Assembly (NCBI GenBank): GCA_031292385.1
Contig: JARLHE010000009.1
Location: 18,048 to 82,047, forward strand
Source of the DNA: Oligoflexia bacterium
GTDB lineage: Bacteria; Bdellovibrionota; UBA1018
Direction of reading: 5' to 3'
Length of the DNA stretch: 64,000 nucleotides
Shown here: in pieces, positions 16,643 to 26,009 of the stretch
Layout: each line of letters opens with the position of its first letter
Position numbering within the stretch: position 1 is the stretch's first letter
Position numbers and translations under genes: made by a program
The notes under the pieces: model-generated
The model's input: the letters and a program-made list of their open reading frames with translations, nothing else
What the model was told of the DNA's origin: nothing
The model's database searches: none

Positions 16643-19104
16643 TCTCAAAATTCCTGGTTCGCCATGCCGCTCCGATCGCTCTCGTAGGAACTCTGCTCGC
16701 CCTGGTGGGCACCTACTATTCCGCCCACCTCTACATGAACCTCCGTACCGCTTTCCAAGAGCTCCTTCCCGCCACCGCCCGCAGCGTGACGGACTTGAAT
16801 CAAGTCGAGAAGCGGCTGCGATCGATCGATAACTTGGCGGTGCTGATTTTCTCCCAGCACCCCAACGAAAGCCGAAAATTCGTTCTCGATCTCGCCGCCA
16901 AACTCGAAGCCTCTCCTCCCGGGACCTTATCCAGCGTGGAATATCGGATCTCGCGGGAGCTCGAATTCTTCAAACGCCGCGAAGCTCTTTATCTCGATCT
17001 GAATGACCTGATTCGCATCAAGAACTACGTCCAGGAGCGCATTCAGTACGAAAAAGAAAGCTACAACCCGCTAAACATCTTTCAGACCACCCCGACCGAG
17101 GAGCCCCATCTCGACCTGAAAGCGCTCCGGCGGAAATACCAATCCTCGCTTTCCGCCTACGACCGCTTCCCGGAAGGTTTCTACGCGACCAGCGACGAAA
17201 CCAAACGCGCGATTCTCGTCTATATGGCGGGCGAAGCCTCCAGCATCGATAAGGACAAAGCTTTAAAAGAGGTGGTCGAAAAAGCGGTTCACGAGCTCAA
17301 CCCCAAATCGTACGCGCCGGATATCGAAATCAAATATACGGGCGGCGTGCAGGACACGATCGAAGAACACGACGCCCTCATCGAAGACCTTGAACTCTCG
17401 ACCATCGTCGTCATGGTGATCGTCGCCTTGGCCATGATTCTGTTTTTCCGCGCAGTCCTGGCCACCTTGGCCCTCGTCGTGAGCCTCTTCATGGGTGTGC
17501 TTTGGACCTTCGGAATTTCCTATTTTGCCGTGGGCTACCTGAACGCCAATTCGGCCTTTCTGGGAAGCATCGTCATCGGCAACGGCATCAACTGCGGCAT
17601 CATTTTCCTGGCCCGATACATCGAAGAGCGCCGGAAAGGACGGCACAACCTGCGCGCGATTCTCGAGACTATGCGCCATACGTCGATCTCGACCTTCACC
17701 GCGTCGCTGGCCGCTGGCCTCGCCTACGGATCGCTGATCTTGACCGACTTCCGCGGCTTTCGGCAATTCGGCATCATCGGTTTGATCGGCATGATCCTTT
17801 GCTGGATCAGCGCCTTCACGCTGCTTCCGGCTTACCTCACGCTGCTCGACCGACTGATGAGCCGCCTTGGCTGGGCCCTCATCAAAAAAGCGAAAGTTCC
17901 CGGGCAGGAAAAGCAGATTTTCGGCGGCGCCCTGGCTCACGTCATCTGGAAATTTCCGCGAGTCATCTGGGGCGCCGCCCTGATTGTCACCCTGATCTCG
18001 ATCGCGACTTTCGGAAAATACAATTCCGGCATCCTGGAGACGGACCTCAAGCAGCTTCGCAATCGCCATAGCCTGGAATCGGGCTCGGCCTATCTCTCGC
18101 GCTACTTGGACCAAATTTTCCAACGCTATCTTTCGCCGATGGCGATCCTGCCCCCGACCCGCGAGGATGCGCTGAAAATCGCCGCGATCCTCAAAAAGGA
18201 CAAGGAAACGCGAGGAGCCGCAAGCCACATCGCCTCCGTGCAGACGATCGACGATTTCATCCCCAGGGATCAGGCCGAGAAAATAAAGATCATTCGTGAA
18301 ATCCGGGCGCTTCTTCCCCCGAAGATCCTGAACCGTCTCGATGATACGGACATGAGGCTCGCGAAGACCTTCTTCGACCCCGCCGTCGTGCAGCCGGTCG
18401 AGATGTCGAATTTGCCTCCCCTGCTTTTGGACAAGTTCATGGAAAAGGACGGGTCGATCGGAAAGCTCGTCTTGGTCGAGCCCCCCTTGGGAGGCGATCT
18501 CGACATCGGCGATAACATCGTCAACTTCGTCTCCGAACTCAGGCATGCGGCCGATTCCGTCGCGCCGGGCACCGCGGTGGCGGGCTCGCTCACCATCACC
18601 GCGGACATGGTTTCAGCCATCTCGCACGACGGCCCGAAAGCGACGCTTTTCGCGCTTCTCGCCGTCATCATGCTCGTCGTGATTTTGTTCCGCGACATGC
18701 GGGCGATTTTTCCGACCCTGCTCGCCCTCGGTCTGGGCGTGATCTGGCTCGCGGGGCTCATACTCGGATTCTGGATCAAGATCAACTTCCTGAATTTCAT
18801 CGCCCTGCCCATCACCTTCGGTATCGGCGTGGACTATGGGGTCAATATTTTTCAACGCTTCCGGGAAGAAGGAAGCCGGGACATCCTGAGTGTCGTCCGA
18901 CACACCAGCGGCGCCGTCGCGCTTTGCAGCTTTACGACGATCGTGGGTTATAGCTCGCTCCTGATCGCGAGCAACCGGGGCTTTGTGAGCTTCGGCCTGC
19001 TCGCCGTCGCGGGCGAGCTGACGTGCGTGACCGCGGCGATTGTCGCGCTACCGGCGTTTCTTTATTTACGAAGCAAGAAGAAGAGTTCCATGCCGGTCTC
19101 CTAA
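16633..19104 (+). CDS. MMPL/RND superfamily exporter
   Basis: An 823-residue inner-membrane protein with the two-fold RND layout. Each half has one N-terminal helix, a large periplasmic domain, and a bundle of five helices. The first bundle begins LSTIVVMVIVALAMILFF near residue 255; the second begins ALFALLAVIMLVVILF near residue 675. It has sterol-sensing/MMPL signatures NSAFLGSIVIGNGINCGIIF and GIGVDYGVNIFQRFREEG. It resembles hopanoid/lipid exporters of the HpnN kind more than AcrB-type pumps. The substrate is unknown. Being divergent from mlaE, it may share a lipid-trafficking role. The start overlaps the mlaE start. Confidence 0.9.
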   Translation: MKAFSKFLVRHAAPIALVGTLLALVGTYYSAHLYMNLRTAFQELLPATARSVTDLNQVEKRLRSIDNLAVLIFSQHPNESRKFVLDLAAKLEASPPGTLSSVEYRISRELEFFKRREALYLDLNDLIRIKNYVQERIQYEKESYNPLNIFQTTPTEEPHLDLKALRRKYQSSLSAYDRFPEGFYATSDETKRAILVYMAGEASSIDKDKALKEVVEKAVHELNPKSYAPDIEIKYTGGVQDTIEEHDALIEDLELSTIVVMVIVALAMILFFRAVLATLALVVSLFMGVLWTFGISYFAVGYLNANSAFLGSIVIGNGINCGIIFLARYIEERRKGRHNLRAILETMRHTSISTFTASLAAGLAYGSLILTDFRGFRQFGIIGLIGMILCWISAFTLLPAYLTLLDRLMSRLGWALIKKAKVPGQEKQIFGGALAHVIWKFPRVIWGAALIVTLISIATFGKYNSGILETDLKQLRNRHSLESGSAYLSRYLDQIFQRYLSPMAILPPTREDALKIAAILKKDKETRGAASHIASVQTIDDFIPRDQAEKIKIIREIRALLPPKILNRLDDTDMRLAKTFFDPAVVQPVEMSNLPPLLLDKFMEKDGSIGKLVLVEPPLGGDLDIGDNIVNFVSELRHAADSVAPGTAVAGSLTITADMVSAISHDGPKATLFALLAVIMLVVILFRDMRAIFPTLLALGLGVIWLAGLILGFWIKINFLNFIALPITFGIGVDYGVNIFQRFREEGSRDILSVVRHTSGAVALCSFTTIVGYSSLLIASNRGFVSFGLLAVAGELTCVTAAIVALPAFLYLRSKKKSSMPVS

Positions 19105-19154
19105 GGCCCCAATTTATGAATTTTTCTGAAACTTCCTGAAGGCGGGTTTAGAAA

Positions 19155-19224
19155 GGGTTTCAAAAGCGATCGGTAGGCTCCGCGAGCCCGAATGGGCGAG
19201 TGGACGATCGCGTTTTTGAAACCC
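19155..19224. repeat. 70-nt long inverted repeat
   Basis: GGGTTTCAAAAGCGATCG (19155-19172) pairs with CGATCGC (19205-19211) plus TTTTGAAACCC (19214-19224), an 18-bp stem with only a 2-base GT bulge. The 32-base interior holds its own GGCTC-CGC-GAGCC hairpin (19076-19088 plus 100, that is 19176-19188). It lies between the MMPL exporter and the small secreted protein. It could be a terminator, a structured RNA or a REP-like element. Confidence 0.75.
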
Positions 19225-19290
19225 ATGCAGTGAAAAATTCCCTTGCTAATTTTTCCACCATCAGCTGAAATTGATGCTGGGGGTCATAAT

Positions 19291-19557
19291 ATGATTTTTA
19301 CGCAGCCTTACCGGCGAGCTATCCTTTTGATACTCGGCATTTGTGCTTTGAATTCAGTTGCTTATGCAGCTGAAGTTCCTGTAACGGTCATACCTGACGA
19401 ACCAAACGATTCCATCGTGGACCAAATCGAATCAAGCACTCAGCTCACCAATGCGGAAAAAGCAAAAATTCGGGATATGCTGACGCAATCCCAGGCTCAC
19501 GGGGAACCTCAGCGCGCCCCCTCGGTCGTTTTAGACGATGAATCCAGTGCGGATTAG
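19291..19557 (+). CDS. Small exported protein
   Basis: An 88-residue product from the ATG at 19291; a frame from 19243 is possible, but the later ATG starts a clear signal peptide (RRAILLILGICALNSVAYA, cleavage near YAA-EVP) and is preceded by a G-rich GCTGGGGG. The mature chain is about 60 residues, acidic, with VTVIPDEPNDSIVDQIESS and a short amphipathic helix (NAEKAKIRDMLTQ). No family is recognised. It probably acts in the periplasm. Its stop overlaps that of the convergent CDP-alcohol phosphatidyltransferase by four bases. Confidence 0.6.
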   Translation: MIFTQPYRRAILLILGICALNSVAYAAEVPVTVIPDEPNDSIVDQIESSTQLTNAEKAKIRDMLTQSQAHGEPQRAPSVVLDDESSAD

Positions 19558-20435
19558 CGAGTGACCTTGTGACCGTCGACGTGCTCTTGCGCGTCGGCAT
19601 GCTCTTCCATTGCGGTCGCGGCTGCAACGCGAGCGGCCTCTGCTTCGCGAAGTCGCATGGCGTGCGCAACCGTCCAAAGCCGCTCAACGGCCGAGACGTT
19701 CGCAAGCACGGCAACCAAGCAGAGGGCAATCACCATCGGATGCCCGATCGGAATAGGAAAGTCGCTGGTTGCTTCGAAAACGGGAATCGTCACTGGCGAA
19801 AGCGCCGCGCCCAGAATCAGATAAAGAGCGCGCTCTGGCCGCCTCATGCTGCCTTTTGGAGCTTCGACATGGAGTGCTTCGGCCTTCGCGGTCGAGTAGC
19901 TCACCATGAATGAACCCGCAAGCGCGAGCAGAGTCAGCACCATCAAAACCGGCACTTCGCGGTAATAAATGACGAGGCCGCCCAAAAAGAAAAATTCGGC
20001 GTAACGATCCACCGCCGCGTCGAGAACCTCACCGGCATCCGACGCCGTATGGGACATTCGTGCGACCAAACCATCCAGAGAGTCCAGAACCGCGGAAACC
20101 GTAGCGAATGCCGCGCCCGATCCGAAATGTCCGAACGCCAAGCACAAGCCTGCGACGGCACCGAAAACGAAAGAGGTCCAAGAAACCCCGTTCGCGGTAA
20201 TCCGGCAATAGACCAGGAATTTACCAAGCGGCTGGAGGAACCAATAAAAGGCCTCCATCATTTCCTTGCTGAGAAGAGCACTGCCGCCCTGTTTCTCAAC
20301 CCGATCAAAGCGCTCGCGCCCGCGAATCAGAGAACGGATGAAATAGGCACCGCCCATGATCACGGCTAAGCCAATGAGAACCAGCGTATAGATCCACTGC
20401 TGATTGCCCATGAAAAGATCAAAAAAGGTGCCCAT
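19554..20435 (-). CDS. CDP-alcohol phosphatidyltransferase
   Basis: A 293-residue membrane enzyme. The catalytic motif of the CDP-alcohol phosphotransferase family is complete: LDSLDGLVARMSHTASDAG followed by EVLDAAVDRYAEF, giving DGxxAR, G, DxxxD in the right spacing for metal and CDP binding. About six membrane helices surround it, with an extra N-terminal helix (WIYTLVLIGLAVIMGGAYF). The C-terminal tail is helical and ends His/Asp-rich. It sits in the same transcription unit as inositol-3-phosphate synthase, so inositol phosphate is the likely acceptor, producing phosphatidylinositol phosphate. That assignment is from context; sequence alone also allows glycerophosphate or other alcohols. 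The ATG has AGGATAA upstream. Confidence 0.88.
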   Translation of the reverse strand: MGTFFDLFMGNQQWIYTLVLIGLAVIMGGAYFIRSLIRGRERFDRVEKQGGSALLSKEMMEAFYWFLQPLGKFLVYCRITANGVSWTSFVFGAVAGLCLAFGHFGSGAAFATVSAVLDSLDGLVARMSHTASDAGEVLDAAVDRYAEFFFLGGLVIYYREVPVLMVLTLLALAGSFMVSYSTAKAEALHVEAPKGSMRRPERALYLILGAALSPVTIPVFEATSDFPIPIGHPMVIALCLVAVLANVSAVERLWTVAHAMRLREAEAARVAAATAMEEHADAQEHVDGHKVTR

Positions 20436-20450
20436 TGCTTTATCCTAACA

Positions 20451-20511
20451 CCAGCTTAACACAAAGCTGGCCGGTAGAAACCGTCTAAAACCTTAGAATC
20501 CAAAGTTTTAG
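20451..20511 (-). promoter_or_regulatory. Two small hairpins between ino1 and the phosphatidyltransferase
   Basis: CCAGCTT (20451-20457) pairs with AAGCTGG (20464-20470), and CTAAAAC (20485-20491) pairs with GTTTTAG (20505-20511). Both lie in the 82-base gap of the inositol-lipid operon and could attenuate or process the message between the two genes. Confidence 0.35.
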
Positions 20512-20517
20512 AAGCTT

Positions 20518-21882
<1,365 letters not shown>

Positions 21883-21935
21883 GGCGTCTTCTATATTCCT
21901 TTTCAAAATAGAACGCAAAATATTCGAGCGAAAAC

Positions 21936-23039
21936 TCAATAACCGGCAGGAGGTCCCTGAAGTGGCATTTCGCGACAGTTTTCGCGAGCGGAACGATAAG
22001 CCTGCATAATCAGCTCGATACACCGATAGGACTCCAGCGCCTCTTTTCCAACAAAAACCCTGTTTTGCGCGGCTTCGCGGAACTGACTGAAAAGCGAATT
22101 AAACCAGCTGACATGGCTGGCATCCATCCAATCCGAGGCAATCGAGCGCTTTTCGACTTTCCAGCGGACCGCGCCCTGGGCGACATCGGGCCCTGAAGTC
22201 CGCTCCATCACCGCAAGCTGGAGATCGTCGTCATCCACGGTGATCGCACCCTTCTCGCCTTGGACCGTATAAATGACTTTTCGAACCCCCGCCGTCCAAG
22301 TGAGGTGCGCGCTGGCCAGCCCGTTCGGAAAGGTAAGGACCGCATTGAAGTTGTCCTCGGTATCGTATTTCTCGGGCTCCAGGTTGCTCATCTTCGCCGT
22401 AACGGCCGTGGGATACGCGCCCATCCAGTCGAAAGTCAGGTAGAAAGTATGGCTGCCGTGGTCCATCGCGATGCCGCCGCCGCTGTATTGATTCATGCGG
22501 CGCCAGTTCGTATTCCACTCCGTCACGCCTTTCGCATGTGTGTTGCGATAAGTGTTCAGGGTGATCGAGCGCACTTTTCCGATCGCGCCGCTATCGATGA
22601 TTTCCCGGATCGTGCGGACGACCGGCGCATGTTTGTAATTATGGCAGGGAAAAAGCGTGCGCTCGGCAGCGCGGGCGTGCTCGAGCATCGATCGGGCATC
22701 CTCGAGAGTGGTCGCGAGCGGCTTTTCGCAAAGCACGTGCAAACCCTGATCAAATGCCGCGTGCGCGATCTTGGCGTGATCGCAGGGAGGAGTGGAAATA
22801 TCGATGAAGTCGAGCTTGCCTTTTTCGGCCGCGAGAAGAGTCTCATGATCCGGATAAATCCGAGCCTTCGGCAGCGCGCGCTGCGCCTCTTCGCGCCTGG
22901 CGGCGCAGATGTCTGCGATCGCGACGATTTCCACATCACCCACGGTGCGAGCCCTTTCGAGATAGGCCGGAATATGGCCTTTTCCCGAAATAAAACCGTA
23001 TCCAACGACCGCCCCTCTCAATACTTTTGTATTTGGCAT
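21936..23039 (-). CDS. Gfo/Idh/MocA family oxidoreductase
   Basis: A 367-residue NAD(P)-dependent oxidoreductase. The Rossmann start reads RGAVVGYGFISGKGHIPAY, the conserved cofactor/substrate motif reads VLCEKPLATTLEDA, and the C-terminal beta-sheet domain contains GGIAMDHGSHTFYLTFDWMG with the usual His. The family oxidises or reduces sugars and cyclitols, including myo-inositol 2-dehydrogenases. As first gene of the unit with ino1 and the phosphatidyltransferase, it may modify inositol or a sugar attached to the lipid head group; the substrate is unproven. A divergent gene begins 43 bases upstream, so the promoter must be compact. Confidence 0.87.
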   Translation of the reverse strand: MPNTKVLRGAVVGYGFISGKGHIPAYLERARTVGDVEIVAIADICAARREEAQRALPKARIYPDHETLLAAEKGKLDFIDISTPPCDHAKIAHAAFDQGLHVLCEKPLATTLEDARSMLEHARAAERTLFPCHNYKHAPVVRTIREIIDSGAIGKVRSITLNTYRNTHAKGVTEWNTNWRRMNQYSGGGIAMDHGSHTFYLTFDWMGAYPTAVTAKMSNLEPEKYDTEDNFNAVLTFPNGLASAHLTWTAGVRKVIYTVQGEKGAITVDDDDLQLAVMERTSGPDVAQGAVRWKVEKRSIASDWMDASHVSWFNSLFSQFREAAQNRVFVGKEALESYRCIELIMQAYRSARENCREMPLQGPPAGY

Positions 23040-23082
23040 GAGAGCGTATTTACATCAGGACGGATCAATGTGACAGTCGCTT

Positions 23083-23418
23083 GTGAAAATGAATACGCTT
23101 CCCTCACCCACTCAACCAACTCGAATCGAACCTTTTAGTCCCACTGAAATTTCAATCGCATGGAATGACGGGGCTGAGTTTACGGTGCCCTACCGAGAAG
23201 TCCGCTTCTACTGCCCTTGCGCGAGCTGCGTGGACGAGCACACCGGTCAGAGGGTCATCAAAAAAGAGACAATTCCCCTGGATATTCGACCAAAAGACGT
23301 GCGGACGGTTGGCCGCTACGCGGTCCAAATCACCTGGAGCGATCGGCACGCGACCGGCATCTATCACTACGAAACCCTAAGAAAAATCTGCGAGCAGGCC
23401 GGCCGGCGCGCAGCCTAG
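23083..23418 (+). CDS. DUF971 (gamma-butyrobetaine hydroxylase-like N-terminal) protein
   Basis: A 111-residue single-domain protein of the DUF971/GBBH-like N-terminal type. It has FSPTEISIAWNDGAEFTVPY, then LRFYCPCASCVDE-like FYCPCASCVDEHTGQ, and VGRYAVQITWSDRHATGIY with the typical YHYETLRKIC end. The cysteines (CPCASC) resemble the metal-binding cluster of the family. Proteins of this type are linked to iron-sulfur or ApbC-type maturation in some bacteria, but its role is not settled. Start is GTG at 23083 or ATG at 23089. It converges on the FmdB-type gene with 4 bases between stops. Confidence 0.88.
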   Translation: MKMNTLPSPTQPTRIEPFSPTEISIAWNDGAEFTVPYREVRFYCPCASCVDEHTGQRVIKKETIPLDIRPKDVRTVGRYAVQITWSDRHATGIYHYETLRKICEQAGRRAA

Positions 23419-23422
23419 TGTC

Positions 23423-23644
23423 TTACGACCCTGAAGAACCAGAGCCGCTGCTCGACGGCGTATTCTTGCGCTTGTAATCGGTGGTGTACCACCCCGACCC
23501 CTTCAGCGCGAACGAAGACGAGCTGATGAGTTTTTTCACCGGCCCATGACAAACCGGACACTCAGTCATCGGAGCGTCCGAGAATTTTTGCATGATTTCA
23601 TGTACTTGGTTGCACTTTGAACACTCATATTCGTACAGAGGCAT
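23423..23644 (-). CDS. FmdB-type zinc ribbon protein
   Basis: A 73-residue protein from the ATG at 23644 (MPLYEYECSKC). Two CxxC pairs, CSKC and CPVC about 24 residues apart, form the zinc ribbon of the FmdB/CxxC_CXXC_SSSS family, and SSSSFALKGSGWYTTDY is the family's characteristic follow-on. The C-terminus is a Ser/Gly tail. These small proteins are named after a regulator of formamidase, but function is generally unknown. A longer frame starting at 23683 would add 13 basic residues outside the domain and is rejected. It is divergent from the nitronate monooxygenase. Confidence 0.9.
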   Translation of the reverse strand: MPLYEYECSKCNQVHEIMQKFSDAPMTECPVCHGPVKKLISSSSFALKGSGWYTTDYKRKNTPSSSGSGSSGS

Positions 23645-23699
23645 AGTGATCACTTTAATGGGCTTTCTGATCCACCTTGTCAAGGGCTAGACTCACAGC

Positions 23700-24683
23700 A
23701 TGACTCAACTTTCGACGCCGTTTACGAAGCTCTTGGGAATTGAATATCCGATTATCGCTGGCCCGATGTTCCTGGTGAGCGACGAAAACCTGGTAACGGC
23801 CGTCAGCGAAGCGGGCGGCCTTGGGGCGATGCCCTCGTTGAACTGGCGAACCACGCAGGAATTCCAAGCCGCGGTCCGCGCGATCAAAGGAAAAACGAAA
23901 AAGCCCTTCGGCGTGAATCTCATCGTGAACCAATCCAATCTACGCCAACACCCGGACCTCGACGTCTGCGCCGAAGAAAAAGTTCCGCTCGTCATCACCT
24001 CTTTAGGCAACCCCAAAGAGGTCATCAAAAAGATGCACGCCGTCGGCTGCAAAGTCTTCTGTGACGTCACCACGCTGGATTACGCGCTTAAAGTGCAGGA
24101 TCTAGGGGCCGATGGCGTGATCGCGGTTTCAGCGGGCGCCGGCGGACACGCGGGTCCGATTTCGCCCCTGGTTTTGGTGCCTTTTCTTAAAAAACACATC
24201 AAAATTCCGATCGTGCTCGCCGGGGGTGTCGCGACCGGCGAACAGATCGCCGCCGCCTTGGCGCTTGGCGCTTCGGCTGTGCAGATCGGCACTCGCTTTA
24301 TCGCGAGTAAAGAAGCCAAAGTCGACGAAGCCTATAAAAAAGCCATTCTCGACGCCGACCCTGAAGACATCGTCATGACCAAAAAAATATCCGGTACTCC
24401 CGCCGCCGTCATTCGAACGCCCTACATCGACCAAGTCGGGCTCGAACTCAATCCGCTCGAGAAAGCGCTCTACAGATATCCGCAGACCAAAAAATACATG
24501 AAGATGCTTCGCTATTACATAGGCTCGAAGGCCCTCGAAAAGGCGGCCTCCGGCGTCACCTGGAAAACCGTTTGGAGCGCGGGACAAGGCGTAGGGCTCA
24601 TTGAAGACATCTTGCCGGCCGGTGAAATCGTGCGGCGCCTGGTGACTGAATGCTCGGAGACGATCCAGCGGTTGAACGCCTGA
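23700..24683 (+). CDS. Nitronate monooxygenase (FabK-like flavoprotein)
   Basis: A 327-residue FMN-binding TIM barrel. Diagnostic segments are LLGIEYPIIAGPMFLVSD, VSEAGGLGAMPSL, VIAVSAGAGGHAGP, IVLAGGVATGEQIAAALALG and ASAVQIGTRFIAS, all characteristic of the 2-nitropropane dioxygenase/nitronate monooxygenase family. Such enzymes oxidise alkyl nitronates to carbonyl plus nitrite, while close relatives (FabK) act as enoyl-ACP reductases. The AGGHAGP active-site segment favours nitronate monooxygenase. It is a single gene that converges on the metzincin lipoprotein six bases away. Confidence 0.9.
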   Translation: MTQLSTPFTKLLGIEYPIIAGPMFLVSDENLVTAVSEAGGLGAMPSLNWRTTQEFQAAVRAIKGKTKKPFGVNLIVNQSNLRQHPDLDVCAEEKVPLVITSLGNPKEVIKKMHAVGCKVFCDVTTLDYALKVQDLGADGVIAVSAGAGGHAGPISPLVLVPFLKKHIKIPIVLAGGVATGEQIAAALALGASAVQIGTRFIASKEAKVDEAYKKAILDADPEDIVMTKKISGTPAAVIRTPYIDQVGLELNPLEKALYRYPQTKKYMKMLRYYIGSKALEKAASGVTWKTVWSAGQGVGLIEDILPAGEIVRRLVTECSETIQRLNA

Positions 24684-24689
24684 TCCTCG

Positions 24690-25442
24690 TCAACCCGAGT
24701 CGGTCGACCGAATCATACAGGCCCCGCGAACTTTGTCATTATCCTGCAAAAGCACTCCGGTGGTGACGGGCGTCGACTGAGCGCTGACCCAGGGATACAT
24801 GACGGCTTCGCGATAGGAATCGTTCGAATCAAGCGCCATACAAGAAATATAAGTTGTAGTTGACGTACTGGAACTTCCGTTGCAGCTATGATCCAGGCCC
24901 AACGAATGACCGAGCTCGTGAGCGAAAATCGCACTGAGGGTTGAAGGGTCGGCAATCGCCGTATTCACGATTGTCATCTGCTCGGTCACGGCGCCGTTGC
25001 TCGAGCAGCGCATCGTGGCCCCCGGAATTTGCGCACTCAATCCGATCGCGATCCAATGCTCTTGCCTGCTTTCGCGCAAAAGCATCAGTTCGCCGGCGGC
25101 TCCGAAATTCTGGGAACAATCGTGAGGATCCAGGACACGTACCGAAGGAGAGATCTCAACTTGATTCAAAACGAATATATCGGAGCCGATCAGCGAATGA
25201 CCGAACTCGTTCCAAGCTTGAACCGCCTGAAACGCGGCTTGTTTTTGATCCTCCGTGAAAGTCGAATCCAATTGCACGGAGAGCGGAAAACCGGACGTGC
25301 GGGCCATGAAACTACCGGATTGGTTTGAATTGACGTCGGGGCAATTCAGCGACGCATTCGGACCGTCACAAGCAAACAATGCAGCCAATCCCATGGGCAC
25401 AACAAAAGTAAGGAGTGACTTCAAAAGCAATCGCAGCTGCAT
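24690..25442 (-). CDS. Metzincin (matrixin-like) lipoprotein protease
   Basis: A 250-residue protein from the ATG at 25442. A signal sequence (RLLLKSLLTFVVPMGLAALF) ends in a lipobox-like LFAC before DGP, so it is probably a lipoprotein. Near residue 185 the complete metzincin zinc motif HELGHSLGLDH is present in FAHELGHSLGLDHSC. A Met-turn candidate follows as ISCMALDSND. The enzyme would be a secreted zinc endopeptidase. An upstream frame to 25514 is open, but the signal peptide fixes the later ATG. It is divergent from the LuxR-type regulator, with about 80 bases between starts. Confidence 0.85.
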   Translation of the reverse strand: MQLRLLLKSLLTFVVPMGLAALFACDGPNASLNCPDVNSNQSGSFMARTSGFPLSVQLDSTFTEDQKQAAFQAVQAWNEFGHSLIGSDIFVLNQVEISPSVRVLDPHDCSQNFGAAGELMLLRESRQEHWIAIGLSAQIPGATMRCSSNGAVTEQMTIVNTAIADPSTLSAIFAHELGHSLGLDHSCNGSSSTSTTTYISCMALDSNDSYREAVMYPWVSAQSTPVTTGVLLQDNDKVRGACMIRSTDSG

Positions 25443-25525
25443 GCGACGCACCTTCTCATAGGTAACGCACGTAGTCAAACATTGGAATTCTTCATGATTA
25501 ATCCACAATCTCATGCATTGACTAC

Positions 25526-25900
25526 ATGTATATTATTGAGGATCAACAAACTGAGGCGATAAGAAAAACTATGAATCTTGAAATTCAGGAGTTTTGCTCG
25601 AAGTATCAGCTATCACGGCGAGAAACCGAGATCGTCATGTGCATCACGAACAAAATCATTCATTTTAAGGACATTGCCGCGCATTTGAATGTCAGCCCCA
25701 GCACGGTCAATAACCATTTCAAAAATATCTTTAATAAAACAGGCACTAACAGCAAATCCGAGCTGCTTACGACTTTCCTGGAACATGTGTTTTTAAAGCT
25801 GCGATTGCTCCAAGTTGAGCATGCAGAATGTCGGACAAGGACATTCGTTCCCGAGAAAAAACTCATCTTTCTCACGTCCAACAGACCCTCTCACCAATAA
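25526..25900 (+). CDS. LuxR-type HTH regulator
   Basis: A 124-residue protein dominated by a LuxR/GerE helix-turn-helix at about residues 28-85. LSRRETEIVMCITN marks helix 1, and FKDIAAHLNVSPSTVNNHF is the recognition helix-turn-helix. IFNKTGTNSKSELL marks the last helix. There is no receiver or autoinducer domain, so it is a stand-alone DNA-binding protein like many small LuxR-family regulators. The 35-residue tail (LRLLQVEHAECRTRTF onward) is unlike known domains. Start is ATG 25526, or ATG 25571 with the domain intact. Position suggests control of the divergent metzincin or of the secreted protein downstream at 26010; both are inferences. Confidence 0.85.
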   Translation: MYIIEDQQTEAIRKTMNLEIQEFCSKYQLSRRETEIVMCITNKIIHFKDIAAHLNVSPSTVNNHFKNIFNKTGTNSKSELLTTFLEHVFLKLRLLQVEHAECRTRTFVPEKKLIFLTSNRPSHQ

Positions 25901-25936
25901 AAAAACCACGTCTATTTCAATAGTTAGGCGCATAAT

Positions 25937-25966
25937 TTGACACGACGCATTAACTAATGTTATATT
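25937..25966 (+). promoter_or_regulatory. Strong sigma-70-type promoter
   Basis: A perfect -35 TTGACA (25937-25942), an 18-base spacer and TATATT (25961-25966) lie 44 bases before the ATG at 26010, in an AT-rich stretch. It is the closest match to consensus that I found in the window. Confidence 0.75.
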
Positions 25967-26009
25967 AAATTAACAGTGGAAGTTTTTATTAATTATGGAG
26001 GATCCCAAC

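Noticed and set aside
17263..18546. 427-residue minus-strand frame
   Set aside because: Antisense to the MMPL exporter, which has full-length family similarity; the frame is rich in Asp/Gly/Arg as expected from reversed GC-rich codons.
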